DNA from: Blastobasis lacticolella
Taxonomy: Eukaryota; Arthropoda; Insecta; Lepidoptera; Blastobasidae
Direction of reading: 5' to 3'
DNA length: 64,000 nt
Assembly: GCA_905147135.1 (NCBI GenBank)
Contig: LR990041.1
Span: forward strand, 10,725,907 to 10,789,906
The notes under the pieces were generated by a model. The model was not told where the DNA came from. It was given only the letters and a program-made list of their open reading frames with translations, and did not search any database. Shown piece by piece: positions 49,301 to 58,329 of the stretch (position 1 is its first letter; every line of letters starts with the position of its first letter). The position numbers and the translations under genes were made by a program.

Positions 49301-52300
49301 CCTACTTAGTCAGCTTGGCTAATTAGTCAACTTTTTCACGTAGGTCCCACGTAATAAAATGTAATACTCATATTTGCGTAAATATCCTGGTTTTGTAATC
49401 GCGCGCGAGGGCCTGGGATCCGTCTTGACCATGATCCAGGATTTGGGATCTCAGATAATTACAGTGGAGCGACTGCCAACTGACCTTCGTGACCCTGTTA
49501 ACAGGGGATCCTGACCACATTGACTCATGGTAACACATACAGTCGTCTGAATGAGCAGGTTTTATCACAATGTTTCTCTCACCGTAAGGGGAAAACGTTA
49601 GTGTTCAGCTAATGTAGGTACATAACTCAGGAGTCGGTATCGTTGATATTTTTGGCCGAACTTCGGCAATTGTATATCTAATGCTAAAATTCGGTCGCGT
49701 AACTGTTTAGTCTTCAATTCTCGTCCCTCCTCGCGCCTCGCGCCTCCACGGCCGGTCGGTGAAAAATCAGCTTTAGGTACTACGTACTGCCTATGTGGAA
49801 CAAATAGAGAAATACAATGAAGTTAAAAGACATAGTACATACATAGGTACTCCAGTTTGCGTGTTTGTTAGGAACACAGTTTGGTTGGTTGGCATAATGG
49901 TCCGTTATCTTACTTCAAGCACAGTCATGGTCGTTTGTTGCATCACATTACCTATTACGATAGTGGTTTTGGTTATATAATGACTTTTAAAACATCCGTA
50001 TGTCCGTTGAATTTGTTGTAAGTAGATAAAAAATACGTTATTACGAATTTTGCGCCTTTTGGCGACCTAGTAGTCGATTACCTGTCGCTACAATTATGCA
50101 TCATCAAAAGTCCTCAAAACTGATGGGCCTGAGCCTTCTCGATTTTAGTGAATGTTTTGCCATAATCATCGTTCGTGGCGGGCAGATTCAAGATTATAGT
50201 ATTAAGTAAACTTGAATATTCGGTATAGAATTAACAGAATATGCAGCTGCGCACATTTTCTAACATTAGATCAACAGTCAGTAAAGATCCACTGCTGGAC
50301 TTGAGTCTCCTCCAGATCAGTATATGGCTTTACCATAATCACCTCGCTTGGCAGGCTGATGGGAGATCGCAGAGCTGAAAACACACAACAGAAAAGGTTG
50401 CTGTTGATGCCCATTTTCTGGGCTACTGAAGTTCTAACTGAGTTCTAACACTGGGTAGGGTTGGTGCTCTATTCTATTCTACAACACGGCTAGTAAAGGG
50501 ATTGAGTTGGTACTGACAATATTTTACTTTGCCTTGAGTACTATTTTATACTCACGGTGATGCTGTGGAAGTGGTAATGCTAAATTCTACTCTACCGGAC
50601 ATTGCACGGTACATCATCGGCACGGCAATGATAATGCTAGTATTGTATTAAATACTAGCAGCCCACTCCGGCTTCGCACAAGTGAACATAAAAAAATAAA
50701 GATGAAAAATGCCCGTTAAAAATTATGTAGGCTTAGCAGGAGTTAGCGGATATATAGAGAGACATATGCGAAAAGAAACTTCATTTTATAGGTACTGTGT
50801 AAGAATGAGTTGAGTGTGCGAATCTATAAAATTGCTTAGGTACACCATCAATGTGGGTAAACAGAGTAAGAGTAAAAACACCCATAACGAGGATGTCCGC
50901 AGTAAATACATCCGCTAGTTCGGCTTCATCGAGCGTTGTCTATGTCGCACGCGTATGAGTAAATAACAAGCCAAAACTTGTAGTAATCAATAAAGTTCCA
51001 TTCTATTCAATTCACAGATGTGCATGGCGTTATCGGCGCTCTACCACACCTTCTCGTGCCGGTCCGAGCACGACTACAACACGTTCCTGATGTACGACCT
51101 GTTCGGGATCGCGCTGTCGCTGCTCGCCATCTACACCTCGGGCGTCTACTACGCCTTTTGGTGCCACCATGTGAGTCATGTTTTACCGTAACGACGTCGA
51201 CCCAGAAAAGGTGGACAGATGAGCTGCATGTCTTCAAAAGTGACTGGCAGAGAATGGCACTTGATCGCCAAGACTGGAAGAAACGGGGGGAGACCTTTGC
51301 CCAGCAATGGGATGATTCAGGCTAATATAAAAATAAATCAAATATGTTTTACCGTCTGTACAACGGTTTAGTGCCACCGTCACTTTACCGGCACCCCATC
51401 CTCCGACGATGGAGTAGATTTCATCCACATTATCTTATCTAGTGCCTGGCATCTAGATTAACGACTAACGTACGCGCATCGCGAGCCTTAATACCGCGCA
51501 CGTGCAAAATGTGGAATGAGCTCGAAACCATTCAAGTGCATTCAATTCAATTCATTCCCTCTCGAAGGCTTCCCTTTGCACTATAACATGGGGTTCTCCA
51601 AAAGACATATCTACAGGTACCTCAACCGGTCGTCACCACATCCGTTCCCCTAAGATACAGATGTCCTGGACGACGTTGGACCGTCTGACCTTGTGCCTCC
51701 TTAAGCAATAAAAAAACTGTCGGGGTCATTATAGTATTCATCAGGTTTTTCTCGCGTACCATGATTTATGGGTAGCTGTAAGAAACCCCGATAATACTTT
51801 TAATAGGCCACCATGTGAGTGTTGTGCTGTCTCCGACTTCTTTCGACATATGATTTTTACACTTTCTCGTTCACATCACATCAGTCAACTTTTTTCATTT
51901 AATTTCAACTGCTATGAGATATAATAAACTTTTCTAGTGGAAAATAGCTTATTGTAATAAATGTTTTTACATTCGTGGTCTACGCGTCCCCGTGTTGTCG
52001 CTTCAAAACATTGAGGTAGAAATAATCAAAATCGTGGTGAAAACCTCGTAACTTGTGACAGTTTCTATGTAGTGTAGCATATTTCAATGTCTTCCTACGC
52101 AGTCGATTAGCTATTTAGTTGAACATTAGTATTGAATACCCGTTTGCTATGCTCTATAAAACATCGCAATACAAACTTAAATACTTTCTACAAATCGATT
52201 TAATGATAAATACCTACCTACCTACGTGTTTCCTAATTGCTAGTGTAGTGATGGCCACGAATGCCAAACAAAATGACTACAATGATTTCGATAGATTGTG

Positions 52301-55300
52301 ACGAAAACGTCACACAAAACAAACACAAAAGACGGAACAAAAATTATAAATGCAAATCTGTGACGTAACTGAATAATTGGAGTAGGTACTTCTGTTACGG
52401 TCTTTTGGAATTATTGCGTGATAGTAACCCATTTTAGTCGGAAGTATTTAACATAATTAATTCAATTATCAGTTAACTAGTGTAGTTTAAATGTTGTAAA
52501 TTAAACGATCTATAAATAAAATTATGTACAAAACAAAAGGTAAAGGTAAGGGATGCGTGAGACCTGTTTAGAATTTTTAAAATCGGTTTAGAAGTTTTTG
52601 AGTTTAATTCTTGGAATGAGTTTAACAAAAATACAAATCTTTTCTTTTTATAATAGTAGTAGGTATAGATTGCATCGATGATGTGTAACACTGCAGGATA
52701 GACAATTGTGGGGATAGACTTGGGATTGGGACATTTGATGCTGCAGGTGGATGCTGGATACGGCAAGCCGAGGACAGGGTGCATGGCGCTTATTAGGGGA
52801 AGCCTATGCCCAGCAGTAGAGTGACCAGCAGTGACTATATCGACAGGCCATATGTAGGTATAGACGTTCTCGGAGAAATACTGGTAATCGTAATCCATAA
52901 GGGTTTGCGCATCACTACGCTAACCATTGCCTGTGCGCATACTGTAGCAATCGCGTAATAGTTGCTAAACGCGCCCTTGACCTTCGTACACGCGACCCCA
53001 GCGTTGAAGTGCTATAATTTTTAGAATGCACCATGCAATGCGTTACTGCGAACTACGCCGATTTGAAACTCGTCGTGGACGACCGATCCGCGCATTGTTA
53101 GAGTTCGTAAACAATAACAGGCTTCGTAATTATAGGACGCCGTTTGGAACTCGGGCGGGGGTTATGAGAATGCAAATGTTTGAAAAATAAGGTTTGTTTT
53201 TGAAAATCGCAGTTTGATACTCCAGTTTTCTTTATAGATGTGAATTGCAAACGTTTGGCTACGTACTTAATTTTCAATTAACTGTTTCGAATATTTTACT
53301 TAAGGAGAGTTTCGGATATTTTAAAAGAAAAGAAGAAGTAAAAAGAAGTTTCAAAATCGTAAATAGTATTTGCTTTTTAAACTGTTTTATATAACCTACC
53401 TATTTATGAATTGACTAGCTGGCCCGCCGCGACTTCGTTCGCGTGTCGCCCTACCTATTAAACTTTCTCTTGAATCACTCTTATCTATTGTCGAAAACCG
53501 AATTAAAATCCGTTGCGTAGGTTAAAAGATCTAAGCGTACACACATATATAGGGACAGACGGCGGGATGTGGAATGTGATATTGTTTTATACTATAAACA
53601 TTATAGGGTAGGTACTTACTGATAGCTTGAACAAAAATCTACAAATTAACGAGCGTAGCGTTGATAAAACATTCATTACTTAGTAAAGTTGTAAGTGTCA
53701 GAGCTATATTTCTTTGTTTAAACCAGTACAGTTACCTTCTGTTACTTAAAGAGAAGACCATCAGAATCGTATCCTGAATCCTGACGTCAATGAAGTGATA
53801 ATAATGGCGTGGTCGATATGATTATCAATAGATTCTGACTCTAGTTAGACGTCTTGTTATTCGTAGGTCTAGCTAGACTCTAGATGACTGTCTTGTAAAG
53901 TGAGCGCAAGAGCAGTGGAAAGCATTTCACCTGAGAATATCTAATTTTCTAAATGGTTTTGTATCATGATGATTGTCGAACACCACACAGCCTGTGGCCG
54001 TGGCTTGGTTATTACCTTCAACATCAACGACCTAAAACAGTCAATTGGAGACTGCCTTAATTCAGGGCAAAGCTAGGCTCTTCCATGTCTCGATAGATTT
54101 TCCATAATTTCCATGCTTGACGAAGTCTGAAGATACACAAAATACGCCATTGCTTATTTTCTGGTGTATAGAGGTCGTCGCTGTACTGTCTTCACGAACT
54201 TGTAAGTGAAATGCAATCCTATACCGAATGTCAAAATCGTACTAAAAAGAGTTCTTCTTCATATCGAGTCGACTAAACTCCCACTTACACTTTGTCCTTT
54301 CCATCTTTCTAGGAGCTGAAAGCGTTCTACATGACCTCTGTGACGCTGATATTTATAATGGCGATGTTGCTGCAACTGCCCAGGTTCAACGTGCCCTATT
54401 TGGTGAAGATGTGCGTCTTCATTGGCTGGGCGGCGTACGGCGTGCTGCCAACCCTGCACTGGACTTACACAATGGGGGGATTCGACAACCCTATGGTGCA
54501 GGTGAGATATCTACTTAAACATACATGATTATAAATACCGGCCAAGTGCATGTCGGACTTCATACATTTAGGGTTTCGTACCAAAAGTACGCCTCATGTG
54601 AAATCCATTAGGTGCATGCTTTTATCTTGCAAAGTTCTTCTTTACCGACAGTGCCAATAACACTTGGTCGTCGGCATACATTTGAGGGTTAATCCATTCA
54701 TTCTTAAACCACAATCACTCTCTTTCAAACCTGTTAGACATGGAACCATGAAAAGATTGAACAGCCACGGCGACGCAAAACATGCCTGTCTACCACATTT
54801 TCGATGGTAAACCATTTAGTGTACGCCCCGTTGATCCTGACACAAGCACTGGAATTCATATAAAGAGATTTGAGTCCCCCACTGCTCACCCCATCCGCAG
54901 ACACAGCTGACCATAATTCATTCCTCACCACTCTATCATAATACTTTTCCAAGTCGACGAATATACTTGCGTCGTAAGGAATAAACCTGATCCGTACAAC
55001 CCATTCTAAAACGTGCCTGTGCATCCTTATTTTCTCATTAGTTTCACTCATAATTCGTTCAATCAATACTGCTTGCCGACGACGCTGAGAAGACTAATGC
55101 GGCGGTAATTTTGCGGTTCTGCTGTGACCGTTTTCAATTTCAATTTCAATTTATTTATTTCTCTTATAAAGCGGCCGTTCGCCCAACGAAGATTAAAAAG
55201 ACGGTACAGGTGATTAGCCACCACACCGTCTTTTGTTCTGAGTATCTCGACGGACACGCTATCATATCCTGGCGATTTTCCTTGTACAGTACCAACTTGT

Positions 55301-56189
55301 GCCGCACTTTCATTTCTTTCAAACAATTTTCAAAGTATTTTTTCCACCTTTTCAACACATTAGCTTCACCTTTTATAAGACTTCAATCCAGGTTTCTAAT
55401 CGCATGCAGCTCCGAGGACATGCAATTTAGAGAACAATCAGAAAGCCTCCTGTCAAACTCGTCCCTGTGCATTCTTTCATTCATACAGTCTACTTTACCT
55501 CTCTTTCTCTCTCTCTCTGCTTATGGGAGAAAAGGCGTGATGTCATGCATTATATGATATTATAAGAGCATTATTGTGCATTTCAGATGTTCTTTCCGCG
55601 AGTGATCGGGATGTATGTTATAAGCGGCACAGCTTTCGCCATCTATGCATTCAAGGTAGGTAATAAAATAATTATGTTCTTTAAATTCATATACCTACTA
55701 TAATAAAAATAATTGACTGACTTACCTATCCAGCTGTAACCGATCACTCCTTTACCGTATTACCACGTGGGTCCGATTCGGCTCTTGATAGACTGTGAGC
55801 GCAAACCGGTCTGTCTCACATCCGGATTTTTTTACTTTTTTACTTCTAGAAACCAACAATTTTGTGCCAGGTTGTGCACGGGCAGACCAACGATTTGTGC
55901 CATCGTTACAAAGTTGGATGTTTCTTGCACACGATGACGTAGGATAACCTGTCCTCGCCCTTACAGTCTGTGAGACTGTCTAAGTGAGATTGGTTTCTCT
56001 TTACCCTATGTATTCTATTTTCAGATACCGGAGCGCTGGTTTCCTGGTAAGGTGGACTACATAGGCCACTCGCATCAATGGTGGCACGTCCTGGTTCTCG
56101 GAGCATTGTACTACTGGCACAACTCAGCAATGATTTACGTCCAGTATAGAATGAACCACGGATGCGCGAACTCCATGAGGATATTCTAG
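37270..56189 (+). CDS. PAQR3: Progestin and adipoQ receptor family member 3 (PAQR3)
   Basis: Seven exons (37270-37338, 37449-37669, 39305-39461, 51018-51170, 54313-54501, 55587-55655, 56025-56189) give 340 residues with matching phases; human PAQR3 is of similar length (311). After a 100-residue hydrophilic N-terminus comes NETMNIWTHIFGF, then about seven hydrophobic helices. PAQR metal-site residues are present: SALYH in helix 2, Asp in helix 3 (MYDLFGI), and the GHSHQWWH histidines before helix 7. The features GVYYAFWC, FFPRVIGMY and PERWFPGK point to PAQR3. Known role: a Golgi protein that tethers Raf kinase and dampens MAPK signalling. Intron 3 is 11.5 kb and full of transposons. Confidence 0.93.
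37449..37669 (+). CDS. PAQR3: PAQR3 exon 2
   Basis: Acceptor TGTTTAG, donor AG|GTATGT. It encodes the hydrophilic N-terminal region ending YEQAPPYLQHNPYIRDGYR, which matches the family's pre-membrane segment. Confidence 0.9.
38228..38505 (+). pseudogene. Non-LTR reverse transcriptase fragment (RTE-like)
   Basis: An open frame reads PPWLMKYADDIVLVSKLRQD then MLENVGLKLNVAKT, the YADD catalytic block and the following thumb-side strand of non-LTR reverse transcriptases. Nothing more of the protein remains. It lies in PAQR3 intron 2, same strand. Confidence 0.75.
38950..39110 (+). repeat. Repeat fragment shared with 39610-39845
   Basis: 'CCCGACGGAAAAAGAGCAGT' through 'TCATTAAAATCGGTTCTGCA' and 'GGGGTTATCCGACATTTTTT' parallels the longer copy 650 bases downstream. 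These are two fragments of one dispersed family on either side of PAQR3 exon 3. Confidence 0.6.
39305..39461 (+). CDS. PAQR3: PAQR3 exon 3 (helix 1)
   Basis: Acceptor ATTGCAG, donor TTG|GTAAGT. It encodes IFWWTNETMNIWTHIFGFF, the family signature before helix 1, then the first helix and part of helix 2. Confidence 0.93.
39610..39845 (+). repeat. Dispersed repeat, longer copy
   Basis: 'CCTCCGACGAAAGAAGAGGG', 'TCACGATCGGATGGACCGAT', 'AATCGGTTCAGTAGTTTAGA'. This kind of sequence is frequent in lepidopteran introns. The element class is not known to me. Confidence 0.55.
39930..39973. repeat. Near-perfect 20-bp palindrome
   Basis: AAGTGCCGATGCGGCGGAGG, loop TGTT, then CCTCGGCCGCATCGGCACTT. One base pair is mismatched. 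A related GGCCGCATCG motif occurs in the 33-bp duplication at 14083. Confidence 0.85.
40503..40693 (-). repeat. Repeat family A copy, inverted
   Basis: Reads as the reverse complement of family A: 'AAGTTCTCAAGTGGCGGCCA', 'GGAAGACGCAGCGTGGGTAG', ending 'GCCTATGCCCAGCAGTCTTTC'. It sits in PAQR3 intron 3. Confidence 0.75.
40708..41025. mobile_element. Possible small inverted-repeat element
   Basis: GTCCGAACG... GCCGAAGCCGAAGG at the left faces CCTTCGGCTTCGGC... CAGTCGGAC at the right. Inner GCCGAAG-type repeats resemble hAT subterminal repeats. No clear 8-bp duplication was found, so the class is open. Confidence 0.4.
42163..42897. mobile_element. Second hAT-type non-autonomous element
   Basis: Begins TAGAGATGTG and ends CACATGTCTA, with the perfect 8-bp direct repeat GTTTGAAT on both sides (42155-42162 and 42898-42905). 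Both ends carry GTTCCGGA/TCCGGAAC-like repeats rather than the CCGGATA repeats of the 30547 element. 735 bases, no transposase. It lies in PAQR3 intron 3. Confidence 0.82.
43505..44045 (-). repeat. Helitron-like repeat in three tandem units
   Basis: Blocks 'ATAAATGCGAAAGTTT', 'CCTAAACGGATGAACGGATT', 'CAGTATATAGGCTAT' and 'GCGGGCGCGGG' recur about every 181-208 bases, starting near 43513, 43721 and 43902. The text is of the lepidopteran type also seen in reverse at 27890. It lies inside the P-like element, so it arrived later. Confidence 0.75.
44338..44582 (-). mobile_element. SINE family B copy
   Basis: 'TCATCTTGGCGTTAATGTCC', 'GTAATTACAGTGGAATGACT', 'AATCATGGTTACATATTCAG' and 'GTTAGTGTTCAACTAATATA' match the full SINE at 46583 in reverse, all but the tRNA head. 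Confidence 0.75.
44603..44696 (+). repeat. Repeat family A fragment truncating the THAP frame
   Basis: 'CATCTAGCTGCGATCTTTAT', 'GGTCGGTCCACCATGTGGGA' and 'GATTCGAACGCGCAAATAAA' match family A. The THAP-linked reverse frame runs into it and ends, so its last ~25 residues are repeat-derived. Confidence 0.7.
44615..45199 (-). pseudogene. Continuation of the THAP frame after an in-frame TGA
   Basis: The same reading frame stays open for 194 codons beyond the THAP stop: a basic stretch (KTRTDPEKRRQKWIRRQKEK), then LKFKTELYCGWRLGYGDQF, HTLLLSKWSQLENLLGRY and IEKALEYLEKAIDH. The single stop suggests one original gene. The last ~25 codons come from repeat A, so the natural C-terminus is lost and the catalytic part expected of a P transposase is absent. 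Confidence 0.65.
45200..45517 (-). CDS. THAP zinc-finger domain protein (N-terminal part)
   Basis: From ATG at 45517, directly after TTCTCCAACAG, 105 codons to TGA at 45202-45200. MPRRCCIEKCRSNYD, the conserved Trp of LLKKWTSAI, VCSKHF and TGAIPRIFPSL give the C2CH pattern (Cys-x3-Cys ... Cys-x2-His) and the AVPTIF-like end of a THAP domain. THAP domains bind DNA and occur in P-element transposase. The ATG beside an acceptor-like AG allows a spliced 5' leader. Confidence 0.85.
   Translation of the reverse strand: MPRRCCIEKCRSNYDVTLKNGQEAVPTFSFPKNEYLLKKWTSAISRANWSPTVGSFVCSKHFSEEEVITTTKIYHGDGSVEKVPVKRARLVTGAIPRIFPSLPKL
46583..46927 (+). mobile_element. tRNA-derived SINE, near full length (family B reference)
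   Basis: The head GCGATTACTTAGTGGTTAAGG... CGACTCG has the layout of a tRNA A box, with a degraded B box about 35 bases later (GATACGAACGCC). The body contains ATGATCCAATCTGGTCAGGT and CCCGGGCCCTCGTGCGCGAG and ends in an ATGAT-type tail. It is the only copy in the window with the head, and the only one on the + strand. Confidence 0.75.
47112..47478. mobile_element. Inverted-repeat element, family I
   Basis: About 95-base arms: GTGAGGGCGCCGTAGGTTAT... AATCCACTTTTTGGTGATAG... CTCACAAAACGTT at the left against the complement of AACGTTTTGTGGG... TACTATCACTACAAAGTGGA... CCTACAGCGCC at the right. Related copies are at 22775 and 55793. Confidence 0.7.
47755..47960 (-). repeat. Helitron-like repeat with G/T-rich seed
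   Basis: 'CGCTTAGATCTTTGAAACTA', 'AATGCGGTTTTCAACAATAG' and GGTAGGTTGGGGTAAAGTAG are the reverse of blocks at 48815 and 53415. The last block corresponds to the start of the minisatellite at 60475. Confidence 0.55.
48815..48960 (+). repeat. Helitron-like repeat
   Basis: 'GCGCGACTTCGTTCGCGTAC' then ACCTACTTTACCCCTACCTA and 'GTTGAAAACCGCATTAAATT'. Same family as 53415 and 60430. Confidence 0.6.
49198..49340. repeat. Degenerate CTTCGTCAAC tandem
   Basis: The words CGTCAACT, CGTCCACT, AGTCAACT and AGTCAGCT recur every 18-22 bases (CTCGTCAACTTTCTTAC, CTCGTCAACTACCTACC, CTTCGTCAACTGGCCTAC). It is an old, worn tandem repeat without coding sense. Confidence 0.55.
49372..49640 (-). mobile_element. 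SINE family B copy, long
   Basis: 'CGCGAGGGCCTGGGATCC', 'GATAATTACAGTGGAGCGAC', 'GACTCATGGTAACACATACA' and 'GTTAGTGTTCAGCTAATGTA' give the whole SINE body in reverse; only the head is missing. Confidence 0.75.
51018..51170 (+). CDS. PAQR3: PAQR3 exon 4 (helices 2-3)
   Basis: Acceptor TTCACAG, donor CAT|GTGAGT, 51 codons, GC-rich. It encodes MCMALSALYHTFSCRSEH with the SxxxH metal-site pair, then the third helix with its Asp and GVYYAFWCHH. Confidence 0.95.
51196..51335 (+). mobile_element. LINE C-terminal tail
   Basis: Frame TDELHVFKSDWQRMALDRQD, then WKKRGETFAQQWDDSG and a stop. This is the typical ending of RTE-type LINE proteins (…DRxxW…). It is 25 bases behind PAQR3 exon 4. Confidence 0.7.
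51565..51715 (+). mobile_element. LINE 3' fragment, family H, second copy
   Basis: 'CACTATAACATGGGGTTCTC', 'TATCTACAGGTACCTCAACC' and the CAATAAAAAA end parallel 3585-3768. Confidence 0.55.
53415..53600 (+). repeat. Helitron-like repeat
   Basis: 'CTAGCTGGCCCGCCGCGACT', TCGTTCGCGTGTCG, 'ATTGTCGAAAACCGAATTAA' and AAATCCGTTGCGTAGG. Same family as 60430 but with only a trace of the C/T/A-rich seed. Confidence 0.6.
54313..54501 (+). CDS. PAQR3: PAQR3 exon 5 (helices 4-5)
   Basis: Acceptor TTTCTAG, donor CAG|GTGAGA, 63 codons. It encodes the fourth and fifth helices (VTLIFIMAMLLQLP and CVFIGWAAYGVLPTLHW) and the loop GGFDNPMVQ. Confidence 0.94.
54730..55330 (-). pseudogene. Non-LTR reverse transcriptase fragments, reverse strand
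   Basis: Two frames give GKSPGYDSVSVEILRTKDG with NYRRISLLSVVGK, then a degenerate FVDLEKYYDRVVRNELWS (usual FxDxxKAYDxV) and LYMNSSACVRINGAYTKWF. These are RT domains 1-3 in the right order with frameshifts between. It lies in PAQR3 intron 5. Confidence 0.8.
55587..55655 (+). CDS. PAQR3: PAQR3 exon 6 (helix 6)
   Basis: Acceptor ATTTCAG, donor AAG|GTAGGT, 23 codons: FFPRVIGMYVISGTAFAIYA. It is too short to appear as a separate open frame but fits family and phase. Confidence 0.94.
55793..55985. mobile_element. Inverted-repeat element, family I, third copy
   Basis: 'GGTTGTGCACGGGCAGACCA', 'CGATTTGTGCCATCGTTACA', 'CACGATGACGTAGGATAACC' and flanking ACTGTGAG/CTGTGAGACTG. It lies directly before PAQR3 exon 7. 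Confidence 0.55.
56025..56189 (+). CDS. PAQR3: PAQR3 exon 7 (helix 7) and stop
   Basis: Acceptor TTTTCAG. It encodes IPERWFPGKVDYIGHSHQWW, helix 7 with HNSAMIYVQY, and ends SMRIF-TAG. The HSHQWWH histidines are the PAQR metal ligands. Confidence 0.96.
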   Translation: MPERWFPGKVDYIGHSHQWWHVLVLGALYYWHNSAMIYVQYRMNHGCANSMRIF

Positions 56190-56343
56190 GAATCTCAAGA
56201 GTGCAAGATACGCTGGTGTTGCTACGCCTAGGCCCTGTAGGCTAATTACGGAACTCTTTTGCTAACTATTCCCTGATTTCAATGGATGAAATCGTTACTT
56301 TTGTGATACGATTACATATCATCGATTTCATGTGTTCAGTTGC

Positions 56344-56349
56344 AATAAA
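56344..56349 (+). terminator. Poly(A) signal of PAQR3
   Basis: AATAAA, 155 bases after the stop codon, the first canonical signal in the 3' UTR. Confidence 0.65.
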
Positions 56350-57153
56350 TTGAAACTAATAAATCGATCATACGTAATCGCAAAAGTAATAATTTCAATA
56401 ATTGAAATCAGATAATTGTTAGCAACCTGTTTGTTTTGCCATTAGCCTACTGTTTGTCGTGGACACATTTGTATTTACAGGTAGATACGCCGCGGGACCA
56501 ATATAATCAGTCTGTTGTAGCCAAACTGAATACTCAAGTTGTCACCGAACTGTACTGTAAATCGAACTGTAAAAACAAAAATGCAGCCAGAACTCAATGC
56601 CAGTTTGAATTTATTGTGTGATGTACAAAATAGTTGCTATGCACCAACTTTTTGGGGCTTACTATATAAAGATACCTTATATCATTTCATATAAAGTCCA
56701 TACATTCATCCGGCTGCATAAAAATTCAATTTGGTAAGTAAAAAAATTAGGAATCTAGATAAATTATGTACTTACATAGGTTACGGTATAACGACTGAAT
56801 TGCATGACAATTTTAATTCTACGATTTTATTCTATAATCGTTCCTTAATACTATTTTTCATCGAAGAAATCCTACTACGGCTAAGTGCGCATAATAAATT
56901 ATTGTAGAAATACATGCGTACCACAGTACTTAACTAGTATAACTTTAGCTTAAACTTATGCATATAATTAAGTTGAGGAAACTGGGATATCTGTCTATGT
57001 TTTTGTATGGATTGTAAGGCGTTTAAAACCGAATTCGGCGTAAGACCTAAATAAAAAATAATATATGTGATTAACCTACGCCTTTCTGACAATATATGAA
57101 ATACGTCCATTTTTTTGGTGAGAAGGGTTGTGGTCATAATATTAAAATCTTAA

Positions 57154-57455
57154 GGCGAGGACGGCGGCAATTTCAACGAAATAAATTTTGAATGTCCAGT
57201 TTGGTGTTGCAGGCCAAAAGTCAAATTTTAAAAATACTTAGTAAATGAACTAAACTAAAAGTATCGCCGAATATATTAGGGGATAGTTATTTGATAGCAA
57301 ACAAAAATCTATCAAAATAAGTAGGTCAATTTTCGCGATTGCGCATCGCTCCGCGTTCCAAAATTCGTGAATCTGTATCCAACTTTATTAGCAACACGGA
57401 ATGTGTGATTTTTTTATTGGTGCAAAATGGATTTTCATTTCGGAATTGCCTCGCC
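57154..57455. mobile_element. piggyBac-like MITE (TTAA target)
   Basis: GGCGAGG at the left and CCTCGCC at the right are directly flanked by TTAA (57150-57153 and 57456-57459). 302 bases, no coding. The TTAA duplication is the piggyBac hallmark. Inner sequence (GATTGCGCATCGCTCCGCGT) is related to a block near 61400. Confidence 0.65.
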
Positions 57456-57954
57456 TTAATAAAGTTTAGTTAAGGTTTATGTTTTATTACTGATAGATTT
57501 TAAATTGAAAGAACAAAGTTCAATGTTCAAGGATATTTTTCTTTGCACTAGCTCAAGTTGTATTTCAAATACTGCTCATTAATGTTACCTATTTTAATTT
57601 ATTAAATAATAAGTTATTTAAGAAAAAGGCAGCTATTGGATATATTAAGTAGGTCTTAACTCTTTACTTTAAGTCCTTATTTTTTTTTAAATCAGTGCCT
57701 GTGATTTTAATAGTGCTAAATTTTATTTTTATACTTATTGTTATGGATGTGGGTTAGGCATAGACTATTAATTAAAATATACACTTTTTACTTCTTTAAT
57801 TGTTTGATTTACTTTAAACCTTCTTGCTCGCACACATTATAGACTATATCGTTGGGTTTTGAGGTTTTATAAATACACACGGACCCACAGTTAAAAATAT
57901 CTGTAGTTAATGTTTTACGCCTGATGAAAAATAATAATTTTAATTAATCAGTCT

Positions 57955-58325
57955 GGTTTTGGCCCGCGGGCCGAACGCCGGAACTCGTTCAGAAGTTGAC
58001 TTCCGCAAGCTGTAACCCCTGTCACCGACAGGTTCATCGTCACACCTTGGAGCCAAATTGGTCGCGAAATGTGCGGTTCCAAAGGAACTTTTTCCCACGC
58101 ACACTAAGGTTGTGGAATGAACCACCTGGAGAGGGTTTTGAGAGTACATCATGGAGTTCTTCAAGAAAGGAGTAAAAAGCTTTTTACGGTGTCGGCAACG
58201 CGTGGGTGATGCCCCTGGTATTGCAAACGTCCATAGGCTGCTGTGACTTTTTTTTTTCATATCATCAGGCAGGCCGTAAGTTTGTTTGTCACCTTAGCGG
58301 TATAAAAAAAATTGTAACATGTGTG
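57955..58325 (+). mobile_element. LINE 3' end, family G
   Basis: The frames read FQRNFFPRTLRLWNEPP, then after a frameshift VKSFLRCRQRVGDAPGIANV with HRLL and a stop. The VGDAPGIANVH ending is a recurring C-terminus of arthropod non-LTR elements. A 3' UTR follows, with CATCAGGCAGGCCGTAAG. The inverted copy is at 2222-2440. Confidence 0.7.
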
Positions 58326-58329
58326 GCAA

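Larger units (their letters stand above)
39462..51017 (+). other. PAQR3 intron 3 (11.5 kb), unassigned parts
   Basis: Apart from the elements listed separately, 41026-42150, 45850-46580 and 49650-51000 hold no recognisable gene or repeat. Several short frames in 45984-46420 have no supporting motif. Confidence 0.6.
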
